Part shown: positions 1 through 11,800 of the stretch, piece by piece | Layout of the letters: each line of letters begins with the position of its first letter | Numbering within the stretch: the stretch's first letter is position 1 | Source: Hymenopus coronatus | Taxonomy: Eukaryota; Arthropoda; Insecta; Mantodea; Hymenopodidae | Assembly: GCA_030762935.1 (NCBI GenBank) | Contig: CM060887.1 | Coordinates: 13,074,501 to 13,138,500 of the forward strand | Reading direction: 5' to 3' | Length of the DNA: 64,000 bases | Position numbers and translations under genes: made by a program | Notes under the pieces: generated by a model | The model's input: only the letters and a program-made list of their open reading frames with translations | The model's database searches: none | Told to the model about the DNA's origin: nothing

Positions 1-600
1 ACTGACGCCATGATCTTGCCTGCAGATGGAACTGTCCTTGCCATCTTTGGAGCCAATTCTCACCTTCCAATCCACAGTTTTGATTGTTCCTTTATCTCAG
101 GTGTGAAGTGATGGACCCCGATTTCATCTGTTGTTATGATTTGGCATAAAAATTCAGCTTTATTGCAGCAAAACATTGCCAAACACTTGACTGAAACATC
201 TTCACGACGCTGTTTTTGTTGTATTGTGAGCAAATGTGGCACCCACCTTGCTCACAACTTTCTTAGCTGGTATACCATGTACAGAACTTTTTCAAATGCA
301 TGCAAATTCTGCTAGCTCACGCACTTTCAGTCAGCGGTCATCCAATACCATTTTGTGGATTTTCTTTGCAATTTTATTCTAGACTGGTAACCTCATTGGT
401 CGGTCAACGAGATATTCAACTTGGCAGCTCATACGGCCGCGCTTAGCTCTGTCAACCAATATTTCACTGTTGTAAACAAAGAAGCAGAATTTCCCAAAAT
501 AGAATCTAGCTCAGCTTTAATATTACTTGGACTAACACCTTTCAAATGAAAGTATATTATCACATAACGATGACCAGTTTTATCCATGTTTATAAATTAG
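1..600 (-). mobile_element. Mariner element, degraded, cut by left window edge
   Basis: Minus-strand translation in 60-242 gives TTDEIGVHHFTPEIKEQSKL, close to the mariner block around the first catalytic Asp (normally TDE.WVHHF.PE). Bases 1-60 continue in frame as LAPKMARTVPSAGKIMAS, the next conserved block. N-terminal sequence to the right is full of stops. The C-terminal half lies left of the window. Dead copy in the intron after exon L. The right border is approximate. Confidence 0.8.
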
Positions 601-1071
601 CGGTGAGCATTCAGCATTCATAATGATGGCTGCCAAACAAATGCTAAACAATGTAAAATTGTCAAACTTCAAACTTAAGCTCTCTGAGGTTGGTACTTTT
701 TACTATTGTTTGAAACAACAACCACTATCTATACATCAGGTCAGGTATTTCTTGGACAGTCACTACACATACTGCTGCTCTTCTATTTGGCTGTTGCACC
801 ATGTCTCATTTCCCTCAAGAGGATATGGTAGTCTGTTTGTTGTATCCTCTTTTGATTGAACGAATGTACCCACCATCTGCATCTAGATTCCTTGGCGCTC
901 TCAAATCATGTCACACAAAGATAATGCACAATACATTAAATGTACAATGTTATGATGTCTCCAGGTTGCACTATTTTCAACAGTTTGGTCAAACAATTAT
1001 TGCCACAAGCGGCAGTTGTGTGCATGTAATTTTTATATCCTATTTATTCATTTATAGAAGATTGATTTCAT
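601..1071. other. Intron sequence, nothing recognised
   Basis: AT-rich intron. Two overlapping plus-strand open frames of 78 and 99 codons have no recognisable motif and look like chance. Confidence 0.5.
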
Positions 1072-1740
1072 TACTTTCTCTGCACATACTACATACATAG
1101 TGTATAGATATGATATTGCATTCCACCCAAAAATTTAATGTTGATATTTCACCAAAAATACATGTTTTAGGGTCCCTGTAAATATATATATATACACACA
1201 TACATACACAGTCCTTTTTCTAAAACTGCAACATAAATATATATATATAAAAAGCAGTTTTAGAAAAAGGACTGTGCGTGTATGGTGTATGGTGTATGTC
1301 CATGAACATGATAACTCAAAAATGAAAAGTTCGTAAAATACCAAACTTGGTATTTGAGTTAAGTTTCTTTTCCAAGGATGAAGACTTGATTTTCTCAAAA
1401 ATGGCTCAGACTATTTTGATTAAAATACCACATATTAAAGATATTTATGCAACAAATAAACTGCATATATTAAATTTTCTGGGAATAACCTTTAAAATCA
1501 TGTTTATTCTAAGTGAATTTTGCATAACTGGTAAACCGTAAGAGTAGATCTCTTTAAAACACACAATTTATGTCATATATATTTTCTTTTGTGGAGTTTA
1601 CCATTTTTGAGATATTCATTGTTATTGGATTTGAAACTAATTAATGCTTCTCAAACGAGTCCATGCAAAGCAAAGCAAAACACACTTGTTTCACATACAG
1701 CTAGAGAAAGTTATGTGAATGGAACGCATCAGATTTTTTT
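1072..1740 (+). repeat. Unclassified dispersed repeat (family R1), copy a
   Basis: Starts with TACTTTCTCTGCACATACTA, continues with the shared block containing GCAYYCCACCCAAAAATTTA and ends with CTAGAGAAAGTTATGTGAAT. The same start, middle and end occur in seven other copies here. This copy carries (TA)n/(CA)n around 1181-1205 and a short inverted repeat containing AAAAGGACTGTG. No coding capacity. Confidence 0.75.
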
Positions 1741-2659
1741 TTACAGATCCAGAAACCTGTGCTAATTTCTTGCATTTTGCTTACAAATGGATTGTGAATG
1801 GTCTTCCCTCGCAGTTGCCCTTATAATGTATCCAGCCTGTAATTGCATCTCATTGTGGATATAGCATAAGTCTCTCACATATATTGACTTACTGTAGAAG
1901 GAAACACAAGCCTATGCTTGATAGAACTTTCAAATAAATCTGCACCAAATCTTACTCGAGTAAGAAAGTTTCTTATTCTGCATAGATATGTTTAATCGCT
2001 TGAGTGATGACCATTTAAACGCTGCATGGCTGGTAATGGATACCCAATAAATAATTCTAAGCATTTAAATTCTTAAATGTAGATAAATATGCTTCGTACA
2101 TAAACATTTGTATCTTTGGTATTTATTAAGATATTTTAATGAAACAAAAACTGACTTAAAGCTCATTAAAGGCACTATACATCTATTGTAGAAACAAAAG
2201 AGAACCTGTATTCAAGAAAGTTCAGAATTAAAAACATACCTTATTACTCACACCTTCTATACAGTGGAGGATTTCATTCAATCAAAAAATACTGGTAATA
2301 ATGTAACATTGTAAATATAATAAACATGAATATTCTAAGAATGCAAGTGTACGGGTACGCTTTTGGAAACAGACATGTAATTGAAAATTATGCAAAACTG
2401 ACACCTCTGAAAATTCATTGTCAGAGTTATTATTCGTAAATAAATGTATTAATAAGGATGAATAAATGTAATTGACATGATCTACATCCTAGAGTTTGGG
2501 CTTTGAGTCCTAGCTCATAATAGGATCTACAGATTGCAATGTTGTATTGTATGTTCTATCCACCTATTCCATATGTGTGGACACCTGTCTTACTCTATGT
2601 CCCTGAAATTTTAAAATTTCCAGGTGAAAACATTGTAATAAAATGAAGGAATCACAAAC
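1741..2659. other. Intron; one LINE 3-prime fragment, otherwise nothing seen
   Basis: Bases about 2216-2313 match the 3-prime end of the LINE at 18245-19080: the shared words TACCTTATTACTCACACCTT and GGAGGATTTCATTCAAT occur in the same order. The rest shows no coding or repeat signal to me. Confidence 0.6.
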
Positions 2660-2877
2660 CTGGCATCTGGCTCATCTTCGTCACCGAAGAAAATTTCAGT
2701 AACTTCTTCTTCATTACAAATGCGACACAATGTAGGGCATTTTTCTCCACAAAATCCTATGCAAGGATGGCCACACTTAAGCCGTTTTCTGCAAGGTTCC
2801 TCACATGGACCTCTGTTGCATAACTCGTGGCATCGTTTGGTGCACCTTAAATGCACACAACGCCAAGCACACATCTC
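2660..2877 (-). CDS. ZNFX1: ZNFX1-like exon L: last finger module and conserved DEPDAR end
   Basis: Acceptor AAATTATTCCAG, donor CAG then GTTTGT. It reads [60 protein letters not shown] and [13 protein letters not shown]. The last Arg codon is split AG/G. The segment [14 protein letters not shown] followed by [16 protein letters not shown] is highly diagnostic for ZNFX1. Reading through the donor gives FV and about 13 more residues before a stop, so a retained intron would truncate the protein. Confidence 0.95.
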
Positions 2878-5800
2878 CTGGAATAATTTAAATAAATAAA
2901 CTTTACAAAATTGTATCATGAAAATGCTTACAGTCATTACAGCCATATAGCAATGAAACCTACATTAAAGCAGTTCAGATTTTTTCAATTTTGAACAATT
3001 GCTCAACTGTTGGACATTTCTCAATTTTATTTAATACTGTGTCACCATACTTTATTCTTTTAGTGCTCATCAGAGATTTTGGTCCAGCAGGTTTTGGTTT
3101 GTCACTCAGATAATTGTCAAACATTCATTATTCATGGTAAGCTGTTAGTCAAAGGATGTTGCATTAATAATGCTGAAACTAATAAGAGGGGCATTCAATA
3201 AGTCCTTAGAAAATGATAGAAAAGCATATTATTTTTGGTAATTTTAAATTTATTTTTATTTTTCAACATTATCTTCTTTTAGCTTGATACACTTTTCCCA
3301 GCTTTTCTTCAACTGTTTTAAGCCTTCCAAAAAGTAGGATTTGGAAGGTCCTCAAAACAGACATCTGTTTGAGAGATGACCTCTTCATTAGATGTGAATC
3401 GTTTTCCACTGAGTCACTTTTTCAAGTTTGTAAATAAAAGAAAGTCACTGGTGGCCAAAACTGGTGGATATGGTAATTTGAACCTTACTTCTACATTTTT
3501 TGCCATCAAAAACTGCACAGGTATGCACCCTTGCATTGCCTTGATGGAAGAGGATCTTTTTCTTTGCCAGATGAGCTGATTTTTTCTTGATTTCTCTGTT
3601 CAACCAGTGCAATAACAATAACAATGCATAACACTCTCCATTCATTCTGCAAGTCATCAATGTAGAAATTCTGCGTGCATCCCCAAAAACTAAGGCCATC
3701 ACCTTGTCTGCAGATTTCACCACATTTGCCTTCTTTGGAGTTGGTTTGCCTTTAAATACCTACTGTTTTGACTGTATTTCTGCCCTGGAGTGTAGTAATA
3801 TATCCATGTTTCTCCACAGTTACATATTGACGCAGAAACTCATCAGGATTGCAACGGAAAAGTACCAAACCAGCTTCTGAATCGATCACATGATTGTGTT
3901 GATTCTTCATTGAGAGCAAATACTGCACCCATCTTGCCGAGACCTTTTACAGACCTAATTTTTGGTGCAAAATTGAGAACACTGTACCTTGATATGAATG
4001 TGGCCTCTACTATTTTGCAAAATTTGAGTCACCGACCCCTCAAAACCAAATCCTGGATTTTTTCAATAATTTCGGAGGAAATCTCTTCTACTGGATGTCC
4101 AGAACAATGTTCATCATTTGTGGATGTACGGCCATCTATTTAGCAATTGTCAATTGTTGGAAATGCAGCAGCAGCTCTGCCACAAACTTCATCCAACTCG
4201 GCTTTTTATCTCTTTCGATGTTAAGCCTTTTAAATAGAAGTGTTTAATCACCACATAAAATTTGTTTTTTTCCTATCTTTCTAAATAAGCATAAGATTAA
4301 AATAAAAAATAAAAGAATTTGAGTCGGTTTTTTGTAACACAAACATCACTTATTTTTACTTACTGGGGACCGGTTTCGGGTAACAGTTGTTCCCATTTTC
4401 AACCCTTAATTCCGACTAAATCTTTCTTCGTTGGCGACGATGGGGGTGGTGGTGTATTACTTGTGGAGGCCTCTGTTGCTGGATCTATGAACTTCTAGAG
4501 GTTGCTGTAAGGTGGCAAATCGAAATTCATGATATGGCTCTTTTTTCTTCATGATGTAGATCTTCTCCCAGACATCTAATTCTGTGGGTTTATAAGCTGG
4601 TTTTAATAGTTTTATATTTGGTGTGATTTCGTGTCCTGATGTCAAAAAATGATAGGCAACTGCTGATTTTTCTATTTGTTTGTATTTTAGGTTTCTCATG
4701 TGTTCCTTTAATCTGGTCTCCAAACTTCTGTTTGTCCTTCCGATATACACCAGATTACAGTCTGAGCATTTAGTTTCTAAATTCCCGGTTTTTTGCCTGT
4801 AGGGATAGGATCTTTTAAATTTCTGCACAGCAGTTTCTGAATGCTGTAGTTGTTTTTTTGGAGCTAAGGTGATGTTATATTTCCTGAATATTTTCTGAAG
4901 TTTGTGTGGCCCAAGGATGATAGGTGAATTTTCTGAATTGAGGTTGGTCACTGGGGTTCTGTACGGTGGTTGTATGTGATATGCGATTTCGTTTTTTGTA
5001 TTTATGTATTCGCTTGTCTACTGCGCTTTTTTTGGAAACCGTTGTTGGTAGCTGTTTGGAGTATCTGTTGGTATTCTTTTTGGTATTCATTCTTCTCCAT
5101 GGGAATGTGTACTAGTCTATATGTTAAACTGTTCAGGACTGCATATTTGTGTGTTGTAGGGTTGTAGCTATCAAACTTTATGTGGTTATCTGTATTGGTG
5201 GATTTTCTATATATTCCAAATGTCAGGCTATGTTCTTTTGTTCTTATTATTCTAATGTCTAGGAATGGCAGAGCTCCTTCCTGTTCGGTCTCAATAGAGA
5301 ACTGAATGGACTTGTTTTGCAAGTTAAGAAGTTTGAGTGCATCGTTTACAAGTTTTTCTGGAACTATGGCAATGATGTCATCTACATACCTATACCATTT
5401 TTTGTATATATGTGGAAATGAGTCAGTAATGTGTATTTCAAAATTACTCATGTAAGATCTATGGTTCAACTATTCAATTGAATCTTTCAATCTGATTCTT
5501 TCTTTCCTAATTTTCTGATGTTTGCTGGATTTTTGCAAACTTTTGGTCCACTGTGCATGGTCATTATATTTTTAACAAAATTAAAAAAATAGATTAAGAA
5601 AAGTTAAAATTATATATAACTTAAAATATTACCTGACATCGGATACAGGGCTGTCCACATTTTTTTGGACACTTAGAGTGAATACATCTATATTTGCATT
5701 TCCTGTTGCATGGAGGGCAAACTGCTGCACAAGGTATGTTGCAACTGAAAAATAAGAAATAAATAAATTCAAAAGCATAGAAAAATGACTTGATTATAAT

Positions 5801-8800
5801 AGAACAGAATCCTCTAATACACGTCTTGTGTAGAACAATTCTTATCGTAATCCAAAAAATCTGCCAGAATTGCCTATTGTGATTTAATTATGATACCATT
5901 TTCAACATTTTCACTCTTTCCAGCAGGAAACTCTGTGTAACTTTCTTAGACATATCCACAGAGAAAGGTTTTTTAGAGCATTTCAGGACATTTGTTTACA
6001 CTCCAAAGCACTAAATTAGCTCCAAATTTAATTTCTCTAGCCAGTATTTATGTTGGTTGAAACATAGTGTTGTCTAGCCCAAGGTTACAAACCAAAGAGG
6101 AAATGAGAGTTACAATTTGTGATGTATTAGAAGAAAGCAAATAATTTTGAATTTTCAGACCTTGATGAAAGCATTTCTGACATCAACGTAAGAGAGGAAG
6201 ATATATATTCCAGCTTCAGGGATGAAAATGCACCCAATAACAACCCTTATACACATGCAAATACACAATCAGTGTACTTATCAAAATAGATTTAAGGAGG
6301 TGTAACCAGATGACATTCAGCTACACAACACAAGTGGTACAGTATTCTACGTGTCCTATTGCTTTATGTCATTTTCATTAATAGTGGTATCATGCTTATA
6401 TGTATGTGTTTTCAATGATTTTTTTTTTTGTTAAATAAAACACCAGACAAAACAGGCTGCTATTTTAATAAAGAAATATCTGTACTTTCTTTCAATTATC
6501 CTGAACTTTCTGTAATATAATGTTTTGTATGCCTAATTATTGATTATTTTGGGATTTTTAACTTTAGTTTGAAATTTTTCTTTTGTTTTTAATTTTTTTT
6601 AAAAATATAGAAGTGATTTCTCATCGACATAATGCCTCTTATATAGTAGAAAAAAGGGTTTACTAAAATTGAAAAAATATTCAGCTCTATGTTTCATTTG
6701 GTACTCATTTTATTACTAATAATTTAAAACCCTGCATTCTCCTCTAAAATTGCTTGGCACTTTTCAGACAGCATTTTGCTATTCGGGCTGGCACTAAAAG
6801 GGTTAATGAATTACACTTAGTTACAGATCATTCACAAGCCTTTAACTCTGAAATATAACTCGCAATAATTTAAACCATCAGTTTTTCTCAACCTTAAAAG
6901 ACAGTATGGAGTTGAAAGGGATATCTCTATCTAACTCACACATGTTGCCATTAGCTTTGCTCTTTTCTACTCGTACTGTCGCCAAGTTGTTAACAATATG
7001 ATGTAAATTTTCAATTGTTAAATTTACTTAGTCCCAAATTTCTAAAGAAAACAGGTATTTTCAGTAAAAGTCCAATATTTTCATAGCAATAATAATTTAT
7101 TCCCATTTGATAATTACAATAGGCTTTGTCAAGAAAAAGCTTAAAAACTATCTAAAATATATTACATAAGATTACTGAATAATGTTTACATGTAACATTT
7201 ACTTTTCATGTAAAATTCTGGTATACTGTGCAAAGGATGTTTTATTAACCATTTATAAACCTGCTCTTTAAAGAGTTGAACATTTAATGTAACCACTTTT
7301 GAGAGAAGTGAATTGAAAAATGTTATAACTACTACTTTGTAGTACTTTGAGGTCTTCTGCAGTCTGTGATATGACATATCAACTTTATTCTTACTACATG
7401 TATTATGTTTATGACGTATATCTGCCCCTACATCATAAATATGTAAATTCTCTTTTATTTGGACCCACACATCATAAATATATAAATTAACGGTAGTAGA
7501 GATTTCTAATTCTGTAAATAGATGTTTACAATATTCAAGTTTCTTTGAGGATGTCATAATTCTTAATACCTTTTTCTGAATCTTCAATACCTGTGCTTTT
7601 CTTGGATTACTGCACCATAGTACTATCTCATATCTAAACGTAGATTGAAAAAATGAAATATGGACCATTCAAAGGAAGCTTATCATGCAAACACTAATGA
7701 ACTAAAGGCCAAAATGCAACATTTTTTCTTAGCTAGAAGAAACTAGATTGGATACTTGCCTAGTTTGAACTCTCTACTTTTAATGAGAAGAGTGTTATAA
7801 CCTTTTACTTTCTCTACATGTACTAAGTACATAGTGTAATAGAGAAAGTAACCAAAAATTTGATACCTGAAATTTCACTATAAATAATGCTTAGGGACCC
7901 CCAGAATAAGAATAATAAAAAAAAACCAACAACTACCCTTTACATGGAAAAAAATAGAAAATTTTCATTTTCTCAAAAATGGCTCTTAACGGCTGGTTAA
8001 AATCTCTTATATTTAACATATTTGCATGACAAACAAAATGCATATGTTGAATTTTCTAGGAGTGGACTTGGACAAAAACTTACCACACAAAAAATGTAAA
8101 TCTTCTTAAAACACACAATTTATGTTACATACATTTTTTCATGGAGTTGGCCATTTTTGAGATATTCCTTGTTATTGATTTCGGGTTTAAAATATTAAAA
8201 CGTTTCTCATACAAGAACATGTCAACTCCTGGCCAAAAAAATAAAACGGATTTCAATCCCATATCAACCATATTTTAAAACAATTGACTGTCGGTTTAGC
8301 CTAGTGTATTCCCTTATTTCCCTCCTACTTATAAGGAACAAAGTAATAAGAACGTTTCTGCTAATTTTATCTCGATTAGCATTAACATCATTATTAGTAA
8401 ATAGAAGAATAAGCTTATTAAAAATAATTTGTTACAGATATGTAGAGAAAGTCATGTGAATGGAACACATAATTTTTTTTTTATTGGGTTTATTAATAGG
8501 CCCAAGTGAGAGAAAATGTTGACAGGAAAATTTTTAAAACAAGCCGGAATTCTGTAACTTCTTGTTCCACATGTATGACAACAAAGTCATCAACTCAAGG
8601 TGTGAGTTAGAAAGCAGATAGTGTGATTTTGGTAAAACCTAACATAAGTTAGTAATGAAGTAATTCTTACATGTGGAACACTGTGAAGTATTACTGTAGG
8701 CTATTTATTTTGTATGTTACGTAAAAATGTTTAGTTATGGTGTTACAGAAGCTTGGAAGAAACAAAATGTCAGTAAACTAAAAGAAACACAAAATAATGA

Positions 8801-11800
8801 ATTATTAGATTATTAAAGTAAAAGCAATGTTAGTACAGGAAAAATGAAACAGATAAGGTTACCAGGGGTTCAGAAGCAGTAGTGTATAGGATAACAAAGA
8901 AACAAATGAAAGAACTTATAAAGCAAAAAGGGTGAGGGAAACAAAAACACAATAGATTAGCACATTACAATGGAATAATCCAAAACACAATCTAGCCTAT
9001 CATTCATTTTTTGCTGTTTAAAATATTTCACCTATCTGAATGTGATTTTGTGAAGAGTAAACAGTGACATTGACTTACAAAACTAAAGCTTTGATCATTT
9101 TATATCTCCAATTAGATATCTCCTTATGCTTATGGGAGATGCTACACGCATTATTTTCATGTGTTAAGAAAATGGATACAGCATCCAATCGGTGCTTACA
9201 TATACCTTTCAACCATCTAATCATGCACATATAATCATAGCCTCAAGCGTGCCAGTTGCACATTGGAGCTCAAGAAGGCAGGTTGTTTCCAAAAAAGTGT
9301 AATCGGAGTACCTGAGTTGCCATGTGACCATTATTATAACAGTAATTTCTTTCCTTTTGCACTATTGTTTGAAAATCTCAGAAAAATAAGCTTTGTTAGC
9401 ATTTTTACACTTCTATGTTTTAAATGGATATAAAGAAAAGATTAATCGCATTTTTTTTTTTTTTTTTTTTTTTTTTCAGAAGATAAGATTATTCTTGGAT
9501 TCCTGGATATACACAGTGATGATGAAGGTTATGTTGTAGAGCCAAGAAAAGAACACATGGATACAGAAGAAAGAGGAGATTCTTGTGATTCAGGTAAATA
9601 TGAAGGTGATAAAGTGACCAAATCCACCTAGGTAATGTGGTGGCAGCTTGTCTGCCTCACATTCAACAAATTGAGAGTTCGAATCTGGTTTAGGGCGAGT
9701 TACCCAGACAAGTTTTTTTCCGGAGCTTTCCCTTATCCTGAAAAGACGAATGTCTAGTAACTTAAAGCTCTATGGACCCTAAGATCATTTGAGCACCATT
9801 TCACAAATTTCATTCATCGTCCGATATGGCCAACCAGGTTATATATTAAAAAAAGAAAGAAAAAGAAGAAAAAAAAAAAAGAAAGAAAGGTGCCGAAATA
9901 GCACAATTGATCCTACAAAAAATGTTGTTGCTCATTTGCCTGGTGTAAAAGAGTCTATAAAGAATGTGAAGTTGGCTAAAGAGTGTTGGAAAGGTTTTTT
10001 AAATGATAAAATTTTATCATTCTTGTTGACTGTATGAATTTGAAAATTATTGAGGTGCAGCAAAACTAGAGGGGAGAAAGAGATACAAGGCCTACTAACA
10101 TAACTGAAATAAAGGCTTTGGTGGGAATATTGCACACTGACATTTGGCATCTGACAAAACTGGATAGAATATTGTTGTCTGATAATGTCTCAAAGTTGTT
10201 GCAAATTTCTTCTCTATTTAGACACAATAATATATTATTTATTGGAATTCTCACATTGTGAAGAACAGTTATTATAATTAACTAACATTGATTTGACATA
10301 AACACTCTTATGCTTCACAAACCTAGTCTTCCTTTAGGACAATTTTTTCATCTTCCTTGAAGGCATAGGACAATTTTTTCATCTTCCTTGAAGGCATCCT
10401 CAGCTGCGGCCAAATCTGAGGACGCCTTCAAGGAGGGCGAAAAAAATGTCCTAAAGGAAAACAAGGTTCGTAAAGTATAAGAGTGTTTTTGTCGAATCAA
10501 TGTTAATTCATTATAATTCTTTACTATTGCTTATATTTGACAAGAAAAGGACCAGGGGTGAAAGGAAGATGTTTGACAAGTTCACTCCCATCACTGTTTT
10601 TGTAAGCAATTGCCAGAAAACATATTCTAGAATAGAATATTGCAATCTAGATGAAAAGTTGGAAAGGTTTTTGTGGAAAATGATCTTTCCAGCAGTACAT
10701 TCCCAGTAAATCAAGCAAATACAGAAATATATGCCCAGAATAAGAAAATATACCCTTTTCAAGAAAAAAATATAATGCTTAATAAATAGATTACTTCAGT
10801 TGAACTAGTGACTTTTCTGCATGAGAGAGAACTCTGGTAGGAACCATAAGGAAAAAAATCCTGATGTGTTCTTTCACATGACTTTCTCTACATCTCTGTA
10901 ATAAATTACTGTTAAAAAGCTTGTTCATCTACTTCATGATAATAGATAAATATTAGCAGAAATTCTCTTTATTACTTGATTCCTTGTAAGTAGAAGGGAA
11001 AACATCTGTGTTCCATTAACTGTTGCTGTTCGGTAAACAAACTTTTTATTCAAAACATTAATCTATTATCTACAACATGCTAATCAAGATAAACATAAGC
11101 AGAATTAGTCTTATTACTAACCTCCTTGTAAAGAGAAGGGAAATAAGAAATGCACAGGTTAAAGCAATAGTTTTGTCCTTTAAAAGCCAGTCACTGTGTG
11201 AAACAACTGAAGTTGATAAAAAAAGATGTCTTCCTCTTTGAGAAAAGTTTAAGTGGCTTAAAATTGAAAACAATAATCTGGAATATCTCAAACAGTTAAC
11301 TCTACCAAAAAAAAATTTATGCCATAAATTATGTGTTTTAATGAGATCTATATTTTTGTGTAGTAAGTATTTGTATAACTCTTACTGATATCTTGTATAT
11401 CAGTTATACAAAAGTCATCCAGAATGAAGAGGTCTTCAGAGGCTATTCCCAGAAAACTTGAGATTACATTTCGTTTGTCATAAAAATATCTTAAGGTATT
11501 TTAATAAAAATGGTCAACATTTTTTAAAAATGTTCCATGTAAAATGAAGTTTGGGGTGGGGGGGATTTTCTTGTTGTATCCTTAGAAGATACCAAATTGA
11601 TATACCCAGTTTGGTCACTAATCTGAGGGAACAGAAGCTAGTAACTGATGTGTAGTCATATAATAAGTGAGTTGGTAACACTACATCACTGAAAATTTCA
11701 CTTAATTTCGGGAATGGGGTATTGTTCCCATTATCAACAATTCTCCAACTGATTGTGCTGCTTACATTTCCTGTCCAGGGGAGGCTGTAGACTGCTGGTG

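Larger units (their letters stand above)
9475..10750 (+). mobile_element. piggyBac transposase remnant, interrupted twice
   Basis: Plus-strand pieces in order: an acidic N-terminus ([20 protein letters not shown]), [40 protein letters not shown] with [20 protein letters not shown], then after a gap [20 protein letters not shown] and [11 protein letters not shown]. These are piggyBac DDE blocks, including the one around the catalytic Asp of the LDEK segment. A SINE (9632-9810) and a foldback (10272-10510) sit inside it, and stops occur elsewhere. Inactive. Confidence 0.8.

Noticed and set aside
2611..2946. 111-codon open frame as a small separate gene
   Set aside because: It is exon L extended into both introns. 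Only 2660-2877 matches the family, with good splice borders.
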